From NCBI GenBank assembly GCA_038373865.1, contig JAXGGA010002870.1, positions 49,098-113,097 of the forward strand: DNA of 64,000 bases, read 5' to 3'. Source of the DNA: Uloborus plumipes (taxonomy: Eukaryota; Arthropoda; Arachnida; Araneae; Uloboridae). Below are positions 1-60,292 of the stretch, piece by piece. The notes below the pieces were generated by a model. That model was not told the origin of the DNA. It searched no databases and saw nothing but the letters and a program-made list of their open reading frames with translations. Both the position numbers and the translations under genes were made by a program. Positions within the stretch are counted from its first letter, which is position 1. Each line of letters begins with the position of its first letter.

Positions 1-3000
1 TAAATCAAACAAATTAAGCTGGTGAGTAATATCATTACAAAATGGAACAGACAAATGTAATTAATTTAAAATTCTTCAAACTGAATTTTTAAATGTGCCA
101 ATAGAATCTTTACTGCATTATTTTAAAACAATAAGACCATCTTTATAAGAATTTTTTTATTTTTTTATTTCAGATCAAATACAACATCTCTTTAAAATGA
201 AAGATGATATGGAATAAATATATGAATACTTGGTGTGGAGCATCAGGGTCTGATTTGTCAAAATGGAGGCCCGGGGCACAAGCTTTGGCTGGGAGCATGT
301 ACATAAGTCTTTTAACAACAGTTCTTTGGTGACATAATACTTGCGGTAAATATAATTGTTAGTGATATGTTTTGAATGTGTTCAGATTCTTGATGGCAGA
401 GTGGCACTGCTGGCTCACTCCTGGGTGTAAAAGAGCTGGCAGATTCAATGCTCACTAATGCAGTGGTTGAAGTTTCAAACCTCTAGTACTGTAAATCCTA
501 GTGTACGACTTGTCGTATTGGATCTTGAGAGAACAAGGGTACAAGTAGGAAAATGTCACTGCAGGGGAAGGGGGAAGTATTATTACAAAATGACAAGTTG
601 TGTATTTTGTTTTCTTTATTACTTTTCATTGAAAAAACAAATTGCATAATTTGACACTGCCTATTGATAACAAAGAGAAAAGTTAATAAAAACTAAAATA
701 CATTTTAAGCTAGGCTTAAAATAGGCAGAAGTATGAATTGAGATTGATTCAATAAACTTCAAGTACTTTACTTTTACCACATAGTAAATAGCTACAAACA
801 TTCTTATGCATCAATAATAATTTATATGGGTGAAAAAACATTTTATTTCGAATTTTTAAAAATTGCTTTTTGTCTGGAAATGGAATAAATTATTACTTTT
901 TTTTTAATGAAGTAAATTGAATGCAAGGTTAATATATTTTGGGATTAAAATAAAAATGGCTTTTATTTTACTGATTTATTTTATCCAATCAGAAGTAAAA
1001 TTTCATACTGAGAGAAATTTCGGCTGTGATTCATTTCTTCATTTTCTTACTTATGGGGAGAAATGAGCTTGATTTAAAAATTTTACAACTATGAATATTG
1101 ATAATTAAAAATAATTGAAATTTAATGTGTAAGAACTTTATATTGTTTACATTTACATATTATGAGACAGTTTTCTATGTTTTTGAAGGAGACTTGACTT
1201 TTTTGCTTCGAAACAATTGCATATATTAGTCATTAAAAAAAAATGCTTTAAATACTTCATATATTAAGCTAAGTGAGGGAGAAAAAAAAATAGTATTATA
1301 AATTCAATGGTGCACAGGAAAATCACCTTGCTTATTTAAAAAAACTTTAGGAGCTCCCTTTCGAGAAGCATTGGCGTGAACCCCAAACCTTCTTTTGGAA
1401 ATCAGGCCCTGGTGAGAATACACAGCATCTTTAACATGTTTTGCTACTATTGCACGTTTTTTTCACCTAAAATCAATTCATTAACATACAAAGATAAATA
1501 TAAAATCTGGATTGCTTACTTATTGCTGTAAAATTTCTCTCGTGCTTTCGTGAAATACTCTTCAATAATTGTATGTGTCCAATATTGCATACAGTTAATG
1601 GTCAACATTTAACAGTAAAAAAAACATTGAAATTTCTACACTAAAAATGATTCAGCTGAGTTAAAGGTTAAAGCTTTGCAAGGATTTTTTAAATAAGTCA
1701 ACAAAAATCATAAGCAGAAAATTAATATAAAGCAATACAATACAATCAAATCTCACTATCTTTGTTTTCCCAACAAAACAACTATTTTATAATTTCATTT
1801 TTTGATGAAACAACTTCCAATTTAACTTAATGTGGCATTCTGAATATCTCAAAAATTGTTATTAAATTTCTGCTTTTTGGACTTAATTAAAATTCTGCTA
1901 CAAATAAAAAATACTTAACGCATACTTTCTGAAGCAGAGCTTAGAATCAATAAAAGGAACCCTCGAAAAATAAAAGCCAAAACTTAGTAATTACATAATA
2001 ATGTCTAATATGTGATGATTTTTTCTCAATCTCTAAGCTGCAATTTACAATAAATTATGCATTGTTTAAAAAATTGCTAAAAATAAAACAATTAAACCAT
2101 GCATGTTTTAAAACATTGAATTTTACATAATATTTGTTTTAAAAGTTATAAACAATTATAAAAATGTAAAGTTAAGTTACATGGTTAATGAATTGTATAT
2201 TGATATATATTTTATTATAGAAAACAGTAATTGCTAAAGTTTAGAACCTAATTTTTTCAACACTATTTTAAGTTGCTACAACTTAATATTACTCACAATA
2301 ATGATACTAGAATCGAATTATGGCCAATCATTTCAAAGTTCAGTTTTCAGTTCTCTATTGGCTGATGGGATAATGAGGTTTGATTGTTGTTAACTTTAAA
2401 AGTAAATTAGGATAGATAATTTTTTCAAACATTGTAGTTTACATAAGTTTTAAAATTTGTGCAAAATGAGAAACAAATATCATTTTAACTTTCATTGCAA
2501 ACCTTATTCGTTCATATGATATAACAGAACAGCAAACATTTAAGTACTGTGAATAAAAGTGATGAAATTATGAAATTAGTGCTAATCACCGAGTTTATCA
2601 CAAAGTATCTCTAAACGGTTTTAAAGTATAACAATCAATATTTACAGAGTAATCACAGTTATGAATTTTTAGTGCAGATATTTTTGGAAGAAAGAATAAA
2701 TGACATTCGATCAAAACTTAGATTTTCTAATAAAGTATCAAAATTTAAGCAAATAAGCTATTGATTACCAGAAGTGGTGTTGAACTTGAGAAATAATAGT
2801 TAGGAGAGGTAGGGGAGGTTTGATACATAAGCAAGTTTTCTCAAAAAATAGCACCAACAGTCATTCAAATGAAAGCGAAAATTTCTTTTACTAGCAGTAG
2901 CTATTGTAGCCAGACTTAACTTTGAACAAATAATAATTTTTAGATCTACACAGTAAATATTTGCAACCATTAATTTTTCTTAATAACTCTTATAATGAAT

Positions 3001-3615
3001 AAAGTATCTTGTATATTTTGACTGATAAAACACATTAACATTGTTATTTTTATTAGATTCACTTTTGCTACTGCAATAATCTAAGAGTAGGCCAACTCAA
3101 TAAAGCGGTATAGGGAGCAATATAATACAAAAATAGTACGGAGAAATTATACACATGTGCATGTGTTTGAAAATTAAATTTTTAACTATATACTTGTATA
3201 TAACAATAATATATTCTGTTTAAATAAAGAAAGATATATTGACAACTACTGATGAATGGTTAAATTAATTTCTAAAAAAGGAAATTTGAATCAAGACCTA
3301 GATATTAACAATCATACTTAATCAGTTAACTAATTAAATAGTTTAAAAAACCAGTAAAATAACTAGGTTATAAAAGAAATGCAATAGCCAATATTTTTTT
3401 TTTTTTATGTAATCTGAAAAATTAGCCAATTTTATACAGTTGTATAATAATTTAAACAATAATTTTATGGAAGATGTTCCTATAACTGAAGAACAGCACA
3501 TTATAACATTAAAGTCAACCAATTCCATTTATGAAAATGTAAAAAAATGTAATTACTGGTTTTTCTTGTGTAGAAAGTTTTAATGCGATAAATTGATATA
3601 TATACATGTATATAC

Positions 3616-3616
<1 letters not shown>

Positions 3617-3677
<61 letters not shown>
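3617..3677. repeat. Compound (GT)n(TA)n microsatellite
   Basis: A run of GT dinucleotides passes directly into about 24 TA dinucleotides. Open frames read here as Ile-Tyr repeats are artefacts of the microsatellite. Confidence 0.95.
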
Positions 3678-3680
<3 letters not shown>

Positions 3681-4202
3681 GACTTTTTAAGTTCATAAAG
3701 CATAAATATGGTTTTTTTTTTTTTATAAAAAATATATCTAAAATGTTAATTTTATTTTTGAATGCGTCTTTACTATACATTTTTTTCGTAGTAACATTTT
3801 ATGAAACATGCATCAGAGTAATTTTTTCTTATTCAAAAGTGTAATGAAAGAATCGTATAAAACATAATTTGAAATCTGTGTCCTTTTTCAACTTTGTATG
3901 CATTGTAGGAAACCTCTCTTCTAAGTATATCAATCCTCCCAAGCAATTGGGAAGTTTCATATAATCATAAACATTCGAACTAATTGAGATATTTTTTAAA
4001 GATATTCTTATCTTATAACTTTACTATATTTTGAACATGTAAATAAAAGATGGTTTCATAAGAATATTTATGCAAGTTCTTTGAAAAATTAAAAAAAAAA
4101 AGCGTATCAAACATCTCTTACCTCCCCTATACTTTTTATAAATGTCATAATTATAGTTGAAAGTACAGTACAATGTAAATAATAAAAATAATGCATACAG
4201 GC

Positions 4203-4456
4203 CTGTCATTTAGGGGCTTGAGGAGGGGCAAATACTCCCATATGAGAATTCAATGTGTTTGTACATATGAGGGTGTTGCTTTTTGATATAAATATGCATT
4301 GAATGTTTGCCTTCCCCCCTCCCCCTACCCTAAATGACAGGGGCAAATGCTCCCATATGAGATTGCAATGTGTTTGTATATATGAGGGTGTTGCTTTTTG
4401 ATATAAATATGCGTTGAATATATGCCTTTCCCCCCTCCTCCTACCCTAAATGACAG
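4203..4456. repeat. Small inverted-end element with internal tandem duplication
   Basis: The ends are inverted copies, CTGTCATTTAGGG at the left and CCCTAAATGACAG at the right. Inside, a ~115-bp unit (gggcaaat.ctcccatatga through ccctaaatgacag) occurs twice with small differences, so the right terminal motif is also present at 4328-4340. It looks like a MITE whose body was duplicated. No clear target-site duplication. Confidence 0.6.
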
Positions 4457-5536
4457 GTCTGCATGCATAGCAATTAAATTCATGACACTTGGAAGCAAAA
4501 TTAATGTAAAAAATGCATCTTAAATATACTGTATTTCCTTACCAATAAGAGAAACTAATTAGTCAGGTAATCTAAATATAAAATAAAATTAAAACCTGGA
4601 TTTTTCAAAAAGAACCGAAGAACCTTTTAATTACACTTTACACAACAGTAATGGAGCTGGTATATTAGCAAAATTGCAAATAATTCAGCATTTACTTATA
4701 TAATTCTAAAAATCATTACTATCAACACAGGTAAAATAATATATTTATATTATCCTGGCATAAAACCATTCATTATTGACATTTGTAACAAATGTCATAT
4801 TCTATACCTGATGATGGGATTAAAATTTAAATGTCATTTTACTCAGAGTATCAGATTGGGTCAAAGAAGGAAAAGGATAACCCATGGTACATAAGATACA
4901 GACTGACTTTAGGGAAAATTTTAGAGCATAAAAAGTATCTTTATTGGTTGGGAAATACGTAATGCTTTTAATTATGTTTCATAAAAAATTACTTCAAAAT
5001 ATCCATTAAGAATTACAGAGATACTTAAAACACAAATAAATTCATAATAATAATTTTAAAAAAATCACTTAAAATTGCATTTAAAAACAAAAAATGAAAA
5101 ACCAGTTAAACTTATAAATTGAGAAAAAAAAAAAAAAAAAAAAAAACACATAAAATTTAAATTAACCAATGAGAAAAAGTAAATGTTTCAAATAATTTAA
5201 ACAGGAAAAATTTTAAAACAAAACACTAAGATCACAAGAATATGTAATAAATGAAACCGGGGGGAAAAATGTATACACTATCATGAAACTAGTACATTTG
5301 ATCACTATAAGTATTTATAGACAAAGTTTTTGTTCTTCTGGTGGAAATGTATAAATGTATAAAAAATATTATCTTATAAGACAATTAAATATTTCAGGTA
5401 AGAAAGTACATTAAAATGAAAGGACAAAAATTAAAGAAAAGAAATCTGAAAGGAAAAAAAAGAAAGAACAGAAAAAAAAATGACGTGCCACCTCCCCTCC
5501 ACATTAATAAAAAAAAACCTTTCAGGGTAAAACTAG

Positions 5537-5542
5537 ATTTTA
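5537..5542 (-). terminator. Candidate poly(A) signal AATAAA for Usp20-33
   Basis: This is the first AATAAA hexamer on the minus strand after the stop at 5880, implying a 3' UTR of about 360 bases. AT-rich sequence offers many chance hexamers and no transcript evidence is visible. Confidence 0.3.
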
Positions 5543-5879
5543 TTGGGTTTACTCATAGATGAGTTGACTTTTGCTTTATGTTGATGCTATGACGTAGTAA
5601 AATACTTTAGTAAAAGATCTAGAAAGTAAAATACCACTGAATTATGCTTTTCTGCATTGAAAATGGGCTATCACAAATTTTAACAATTAGTTGCCAAAAC
5701 AAAAACGGAAAAAAAAAAAAAAAAATATTTTTTTAAAAATGACTTTTTCCTTTGTTTTAAAAACCTTTAAGAAAATGAGGAGATAGTGAAAAAATAAGCA
5801 GACTGTACATCTGTAAGTATGTACAAGTTCAAAATGTAACTTTGGGTATAGCTAGACATTTTGTTGTTTATGGAAAAAT

Positions 5880-54218
<48,339 letters not shown>

Positions 54219-54906
54219 CTAAAAATAGTAACATAATTAATCTACACTTCAGAAAAATCATTTAACAATATACTATGTGTAAGTCATAGAGAAACTTTTA
54301 CAAGAAACAGACGTTAAAGTAAAATATACATGTATACAACATAAGTATAATCTTATGCCATCAAGTTATATTAAAATATTGCACGAACACCTTAAAACGC
54401 CACTGCTCCTGTTTGGTTTCAGAGAATATATAATAGGTAGCTATCAGATTTTAAGATACCATCTCAAAACAAACAATAAACTTTCTTTTTTTTTATCTTA
54501 TGCGTGCTTTTAAAAAATAATAATTTTCACCAAAACATTTAAATTTAATTTATACACATTTTTTTCTTTATTTAACTCTCTTTGATTTTTTATCTCCAAC
54601 AATGCTTTTCGATTCAAAGAACAATGTCACAATGTTGAAAAGCACAAATTTCTAGGAAATAGCAAACATGCTTTTCAAAGTTACGAAGAATCCTAGTTTC
54701 AATGCAAAAGTAGATAAATAATAGAGCACCCCAAAGCAGAATACTTTGTGATGTTCTGTAACAGAAAATCATTTGACCAAACTTGTTCTGCAAGTACTTT
54801 AAGCACTGTACAGTTGCATGTAGAAATATGACAGTTTTCAAACTATACCGTTTGAACTAAATTTAAAGTTCCTGCAAATTTTATTTTCTGCCTAATAAGC
54901 ATAATT

Positions 54907-54909
<3 letters not shown>

Positions 54910-54976
<67 letters not shown>
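54910..54976. repeat. (TA)n microsatellite
   Basis: About 33 TA dinucleotides, 90 bases from the perfect hairpin at 55067. Confidence 0.96.
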
Positions 54977-54983
<7 letters not shown>

Positions 54984-55066
54984 AATAATAGAATTGTAAG
55001 AGGAAAAACGAAGAGACCACACCAAAAGCCCATAGATGCGCAAAGCAGCTAAACTACAAAGCCAAG

Positions 55067-55402
55067 TATATAATAAAACAAATAAAAAATACTAATAATG
55101 AAATCGAAAATGGCACATTAGGAGAAGTGAAAGGAGAAAGGTTGAATCCAGAGCTCATCAGCCGTGGGGGATTCAAGAGTGGTCGAAAGACCAAAATTTT
55201 TTTGCCCAATGAATATCTGTAGACTGCATATTTTGAACTAAAACATCCTCTCTTTAGTTTATTTTTAAAATTTTTTGGTCTTTCGACCACTCTTGAATCC
55301 CCCACGGCTGATGAGCTCTGGATTCAACCTTTCTCCTTTCACTTCTCCTAATGTGCCATTTTCGATTTCATTATTAGTATTTTTTATTTGTTTTATTATA
55401 TA
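55067..55402. repeat. Perfect inverted repeat, 130-bp arms, 76-bp loop
   Basis: The arm 55067-55196 is the exact reverse complement of 55273-55402, read base by base. Arms begin tatataataaaaca and end ggtcgaaagaccaaaa next to the loop. No protein frame, no recognisable transposon ends beyond the AT-rich termini. A transcript would fold into a 130-bp dsRNA stem. Confidence 0.95.
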
Positions 55403-57304
55403 TACATATATATATTTTTAATTTGAAGTAATCTGAATTTCTGCAAAATTGTATCTTTAGTTAGAAAACCGCCTTTTCTGCAGAAATTCTACAGATTTCT
55501 GTAGAAAATTTTTTGAATTTTCCCTCCCATTTGAACAGAATTGTTTTGCAGTTCAGATATCTACTCTGCGACGTACATTCCAAATTTAGCAGTATTCTGC
55601 TTTGGGGATAGAGCATATGGATGAAAAGACATCAGGCAAAAGCCCAATTTTATTAAAAAGGAAAGAAAATCAAGGTTGCCAACCTTGGAGAAACAATTAG
55701 GAGCATCTATGGTAATTTTGAGGATCATTTTAAAATTTTGCAAAACAATTCAGTATTTTATATAAAAATCATAAAAAAACACTATAACCTCATGCCTAAG
55801 TTTGTTGTACTTTGATAAATGTGCCTTCGTGCGGGCAGGTCTATGCAACAGACATTGAAGTAAAAAATACTTTTTTCAAGCTTAAATATTAAAGCAGGGG
55901 AAAACTGAATGCACAAACTTAAACTTTATTAACTGCTTTATAAGACCATAACGTCAAAAATTTTCTGAAATAGAACATAAAAATTAGAAAATTGACTGAA
56001 AAAATCCGCGTAAACGTGCCCTGGTCTACCCTACAATCTTTTAGTCACATGTGATCGACGGCATTTGAACCTGTAGATTTGACAATTTTGGCAATGATTG
56101 CCCTGGTCAGTCACTTAATAATTTGAATCAAATTACCATACTTTCCTGCCTTTTATCTGCAGGTATTAAAATCAGACTGAAGAAAAAATCTTTGTACAAT
56201 CTGTGGATAATAAGATAGCAAAAACCAAATGGGTAAAAACAAACGTGCAAACAATGGAGTGGAGTGGAAACCGCAATAGCTTCGTAGTCTGCAATATTTA
56301 TTTTACCAAGCCTGAATCTGCAATATTGTTTATTTTACTCAACCTGAATCGCAGAAAAGGATATTCAGGCTATGTAAAGTAAGCAACATTACACACAACA
56401 ATGCAGTCGCTATTGATGAATCATGCTGTAAATTAAGGTTCAATAGGTCCCATCGAGGGAAGAAAAAAAGCAAATAATCTGCACCTCTTTATTTCACTTT
56501 TTTAACAGATAATCCGCAGATAATACAGTTAATTTTTTTTAAAAATAAAAAATAAAATAAGCACATCCAAGACGCAGAAGTAATGCGAATACAAACACAA
56601 CATGCAATTTTCAGCGACACACGAGCTTAATGTTGGTCAGGTTCCAAAGATAAGGTTTTAATAAAATAAGTTATTAATTGTGAAAATATAGTGGCGTCAA
56701 AGTCGTATATTAGTATTTCACTGCACTATGTTTAGTATTATTTTTTCAAAAAAAAAACAAAGGCTAGACAAATACCACACTTAAAAAAAAAATGGATATT
56801 TGTACTATATGAATGAAATCAAAAAAAAACTTTGCAAAACCTAGCAGCAAAAAACATTTTTACAACTTTTTCTGAGGTATGTTTTCAAAACAAATCACAA
56901 AATTGAAGAATTGACAACATATTTTTCTTTTTTCAAGCACTTGAAAAAAAAATCATGCAGTTTTTAAAAAAAGTGTATGAATAGTGTGTGGGAAAATACT
57001 TTTTAAAATTATCTACAAGGAAATATATTATAGGAAATTTTTTTTTAAAGTTTACTTCCTGTAAAAATCCTAAGAATTCTAAGAAATTATCAAAAATACA
57101 TAAAGACACAATATCTATACTAGGGTGTCGTGAAAAAAATCGAATTTCTACAAAGCACTTAGCTTTAGTGCGGAAAATTTGTGACTCCCCAACACTAATT
57201 ACTGGACAAAATTTCTTGACTCTGAGTTAATGCTGTCTGCTCTGGCAAGAGGCTTGAAGTTTAGAGATTTTTGGAAGAAAATCGAAAGAAAAAATTTACA
57301 TAAA

Positions 57305-57740
57305 ATATTTTCCGAAAAAAAAAATAGAACCGACTTCAGTTCGAAATTGCTCTAAAAAGTAAAAAATAATTTTTTTCTTTGAACACCATCGAAACTACTT
57401 TTAAAGATAAGTTTTGAAGTCGGCACAAAAACGATAGGTAAAATGATATTTAACCATATTTTGCCAAAATTTTTTCAGAGAAACCATTGAAAATTAAAAG
57501 CAGAATATTTGTACCATTTCACGAATGTGTGGTAATCAATGAAATGAATCCATTAAAATTTATATTTATAGTTGAATTGTAGTTGCGTATGATTCTATTC
57601 ATTGTTTTTGCGCTGACTTCAAAACTTATGTTTAAAAGTAGTTTCAATGGTGTTCAAAGAAAAAAATTATTTTTTACTTTTTAGAGCAATTTCCAACTGA
57701 AGTCAGTTCTATTTTTTTTTTTCCAAAAATATTTTATTTC
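57305..57740. repeat. Foldback repeat with gaagtcgg motifs
   Basis: Arms of about 135 bp: left from about 57305 with accgacttcagttcgaaatt and gaacaccatcgaaactactt; right the inverse, ending near 57740 with agcaatttccaactgaagtc. It is part of the insertion that splits the left TIR of the 57123-62212 element. Confidence 0.7.
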
Positions 57741-57794
57741 ATTCTTTTTAGTGTAAATGCACTTAAAATAATCAAAATATAGTTAAAAAATTAT

Positions 57795-58141
57795 GCTGCT
57801 GTTCAAAAAACTTGCAGACCTGGACTCGATCTCATTCCATCAGGAACAGCAACCCGATGCGTTTAACCACTTGAGTCAACGGGTCGCTGATTGAAGTAAG
57901 GATTTACGATAGCACATATTGTTTTAAATAACATGAAATTTTAGTTTTTCGATCATAACTTTTTTTCTAGTGAACAAATATTGTCATATGAATACATGGT
58001 ACCTAAGTTAACCATCTCCTATCAATTAAAAAAAAAATTGTCCAAATCGGTTCAGTAGATCACATGTTATATGCAAACAAACAAACAAACAAAAAAAAAC
58101 ATACGCTTTGAATTGAGAACCTCCTCCTTTTTTGAAGTCGG
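57795..58141 (-). repeat. tRNA-like repeat unit, copy 1
   Basis: On the minus strand, 57889-57813 resembles a degenerate tRNA: a D-arm/A-box-like tgactcaagtggttaaacgc and a B-box-like gatcgagtcc. The rest of the unit has caaatcggttcagtagatca, an acaaacaaac run and cctcctcc...gaagtcgg. It is about 85-90% alike to copy 2 by eye. A tRNA-derived SINE-like unit is plausible, but the tRNA-like part lies at the 3' end on that strand. Confidence 0.5.
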
Positions 58142-58872
58142 AATAAATTGAAAGTAAAAGTAAGTAATTTGAATTGTGGGAGAAGGGGTTAGAGTAAGAC
58201 TTGGAAATGGGTGCAAGTTTTTGCATTTCATGGAAAATAATTTCCAACTAAAGGGAACTCTTTAGCTTTTTTCAAATTCCACAAATCAAAATCTTATTTT
58301 TTAAAAATTTGTGTCACTTTAATGGTCGTTCATACCCCCCCTCCTCTCGCAATGCAAAAAAAAACATTACGCAGCAGATTTTGCCTAATAACTCAACACT
58401 CATGGTGTTTGATACATTTTATTTGTTTGTAATGATGTTTTTTGGTCACAACCAACATGAAAATCACAAGAAATACTTTAATTTTTAACATATATTTATC
58501 ATCTTCAGAATTTTTTACTTTTAATTTTACCTTGAATTTGACGTAAATGCAAGGTATAAAATACAGAATTTTCTAAAGGTACAAAAATTAACATAATATA
58601 ATGGATTGTGTATATAATTTTTGAAAAAATAATATAAGTGCCGCAAATCAAAAACCATTTATTGCCACAATCGATTCAGAGCCCCCAAAAATGGCGCAAA
58701 CGTCCATAAGAAAATTCTACAGCATCGAAGGACCCCATTGCCAATTTTAACAAAGATCCGACCAAAACTGTCATTTTGTACTATAAAAAAATATGGGGTA
58801 GATCCCTATGGGGTTATGTACCTGCATAAGGACATTACAATCATTAAAAGCATTCAAAAAAAAAAAAAACAT

Positions 58873-59214
58873 GCAGCTGTTTGAAAAAATCCTTGCAGAC
58901 CTGGACTCGATCTCATTCCACCAGGAACTTCAACCTGACGCGCATAGCCACTTGACCATCGGGTCGCTATTTGAAGTAGGGATTTACGATACCACATATT
59001 GTTTTAAATGACATGAAATGTTAGTTTTTCGATCATAACTTTTTTTCTAGTGAACAAATATCGTCATATGAGTACATGGTACCTAAGTTACACCATCTCC
59101 TATCGATTAAAAAAAAATCGTCCAAATTGGTTCAGTAGATCAGATGTTATGTGCGAACAAACAAAAAAAAAGTATACGCTTTGAATTCAGAACCTCCTCC
59201 TTTTTCGAAGTCGG
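58873..59214 (-). repeat. tRNA-like repeat unit, copy 2
   Basis: Same organisation and orientation as 57795-58141. The tRNA-like segment is 58969-58893 on the minus strand, with gatggtcaagtggctatgcg and gatcgagtcc. It ends gaagtcggttaaaa in + orientation. Confidence 0.5.
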
Positions 59215-60292
59215 TTAAAAATCCTATACTATAATATGAGGAATGGTTGCCAAGTCGAAAATCGCCGCAGAATTAATAAACTCCAGTAAACTTGGGGGTC
59301 TGGGGTTTTTGGCCACGAGGAATCAATTGGCGCCGGTTTTGAAGCACTACAGTCGAGCAGTTCGGAGTTACAGATAGGATATTTTTCTTTGTCTATTAAC
59401 TAATAGGTTTCAAACGGTAACGTACTGTCATCTATAGCCAATATGGCGAACTAATTCCAAATATTCGAATCTCCAAAAAAGCATTTAAGGAACTGATTTC
59501 GATTTCAAATCACCATCAACAAAGTCCGACATTTCAACATTCATCAGATTTCAAGCTACATTTTCAACATGCAAAACCTCTACATAAAATTCTTCAAGGA
59601 GCATGTATTGTTTTGATAAATCACAATTGAAAATTTAAATCTTTGAGTTAGCTTCGATACCTGTTTTTTCCGAACGGAGCTCGGTCACTCGCTGTTATTT
59701 TAAAATCCACAGAATGTTAAGCCTTAGTGCTGAAAATTTGTGACTTCCTAACACTAATTACTGAGAAAAATTTTGTGACTCTGAGTTAATACCTTTTGCT
59801 CTATCAAGAGGCTTGGATTTTAGAGATTTTCAGAAAAAAATCAAGAACAGAGAAAATTTTAAAAATATTTTAAATTTCACCGAATGTCAAGAATTTGCAA
59901 AAAATTTGACTTCCTATCACAAAATACAGGTAAACTTTCAAAGTCTGTGAGCTAATTACTTATGCTCTGAAAAGAGACATGAAATAAGAGAATTTCGTAA
60001 AAAAATTCTTAAATGTGAAATACATATAACAAGAAGCTGCTACATACTTAATTCGCTCCAATATTTCGAATTTTTATCGCCTGAATGACAACAGCAGACT
60101 ACCTCTTGAACTGAAATGAGCTCTTCTTCTTTGTTTGTATGGCTAAGTCTATAAGGAAGTCAAGTGTTTTAAAAATTGGTTCGCAGTCGTATGGCGTGTT
60201 TTTCGTATTATTGCAAAAATCGAAACGCTCAATTTTTTTCCAAGAGATATTTCTAAATGGGCAATTTTTGAGTATGCTAAACACTGACTGTC

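Larger units (their letters stand above)
1..5536. other. 3' flank, no gene recognised
   Basis: AT-rich sequence with no convincing coding exon or RNA gene. It contains a (GT)n(TA)n microsatellite at 3617-3677 and a small inverted/tandem repeat at 4203-4456. The less AT-rich patch at about 174-560 has acceptor-like sites (ttatttcag, gtgttcag) but only short open frames I cannot identify. Confidence 0.6.
57312..59696. mobile_element. Composite insertion splitting the left TIR
   Basis: Sequence between the two matching halves of the left TIR, bordered by tatttt on both sides (a possible 6-bp duplication, but the left copy also lies in the foldback arm). It holds the foldback 57305-57740, two ~345-bp direct repeats with tRNA-like segments, and the motif gaacctcctcc.ttt..gaagtcgg. 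No long coding frame. I cannot assign it to one element class. Confidence 0.5.

Noticed and set aside
174..560. Acceptor-like sites and a GC-richer patch suggesting exons of another gene
   Set aside because: Frames are short and interrupted, no protein was recognised, and no donor/acceptor chain could be built. Kept only as a remark on the 3' flank.
55270..55330. ctgatgag and gaaa motifs in the hairpin, considered as a hammerhead ribozyme core
   Set aside because: The two motifs lie on opposite strands/arms and no strand has both core boxes in the needed order with stems.
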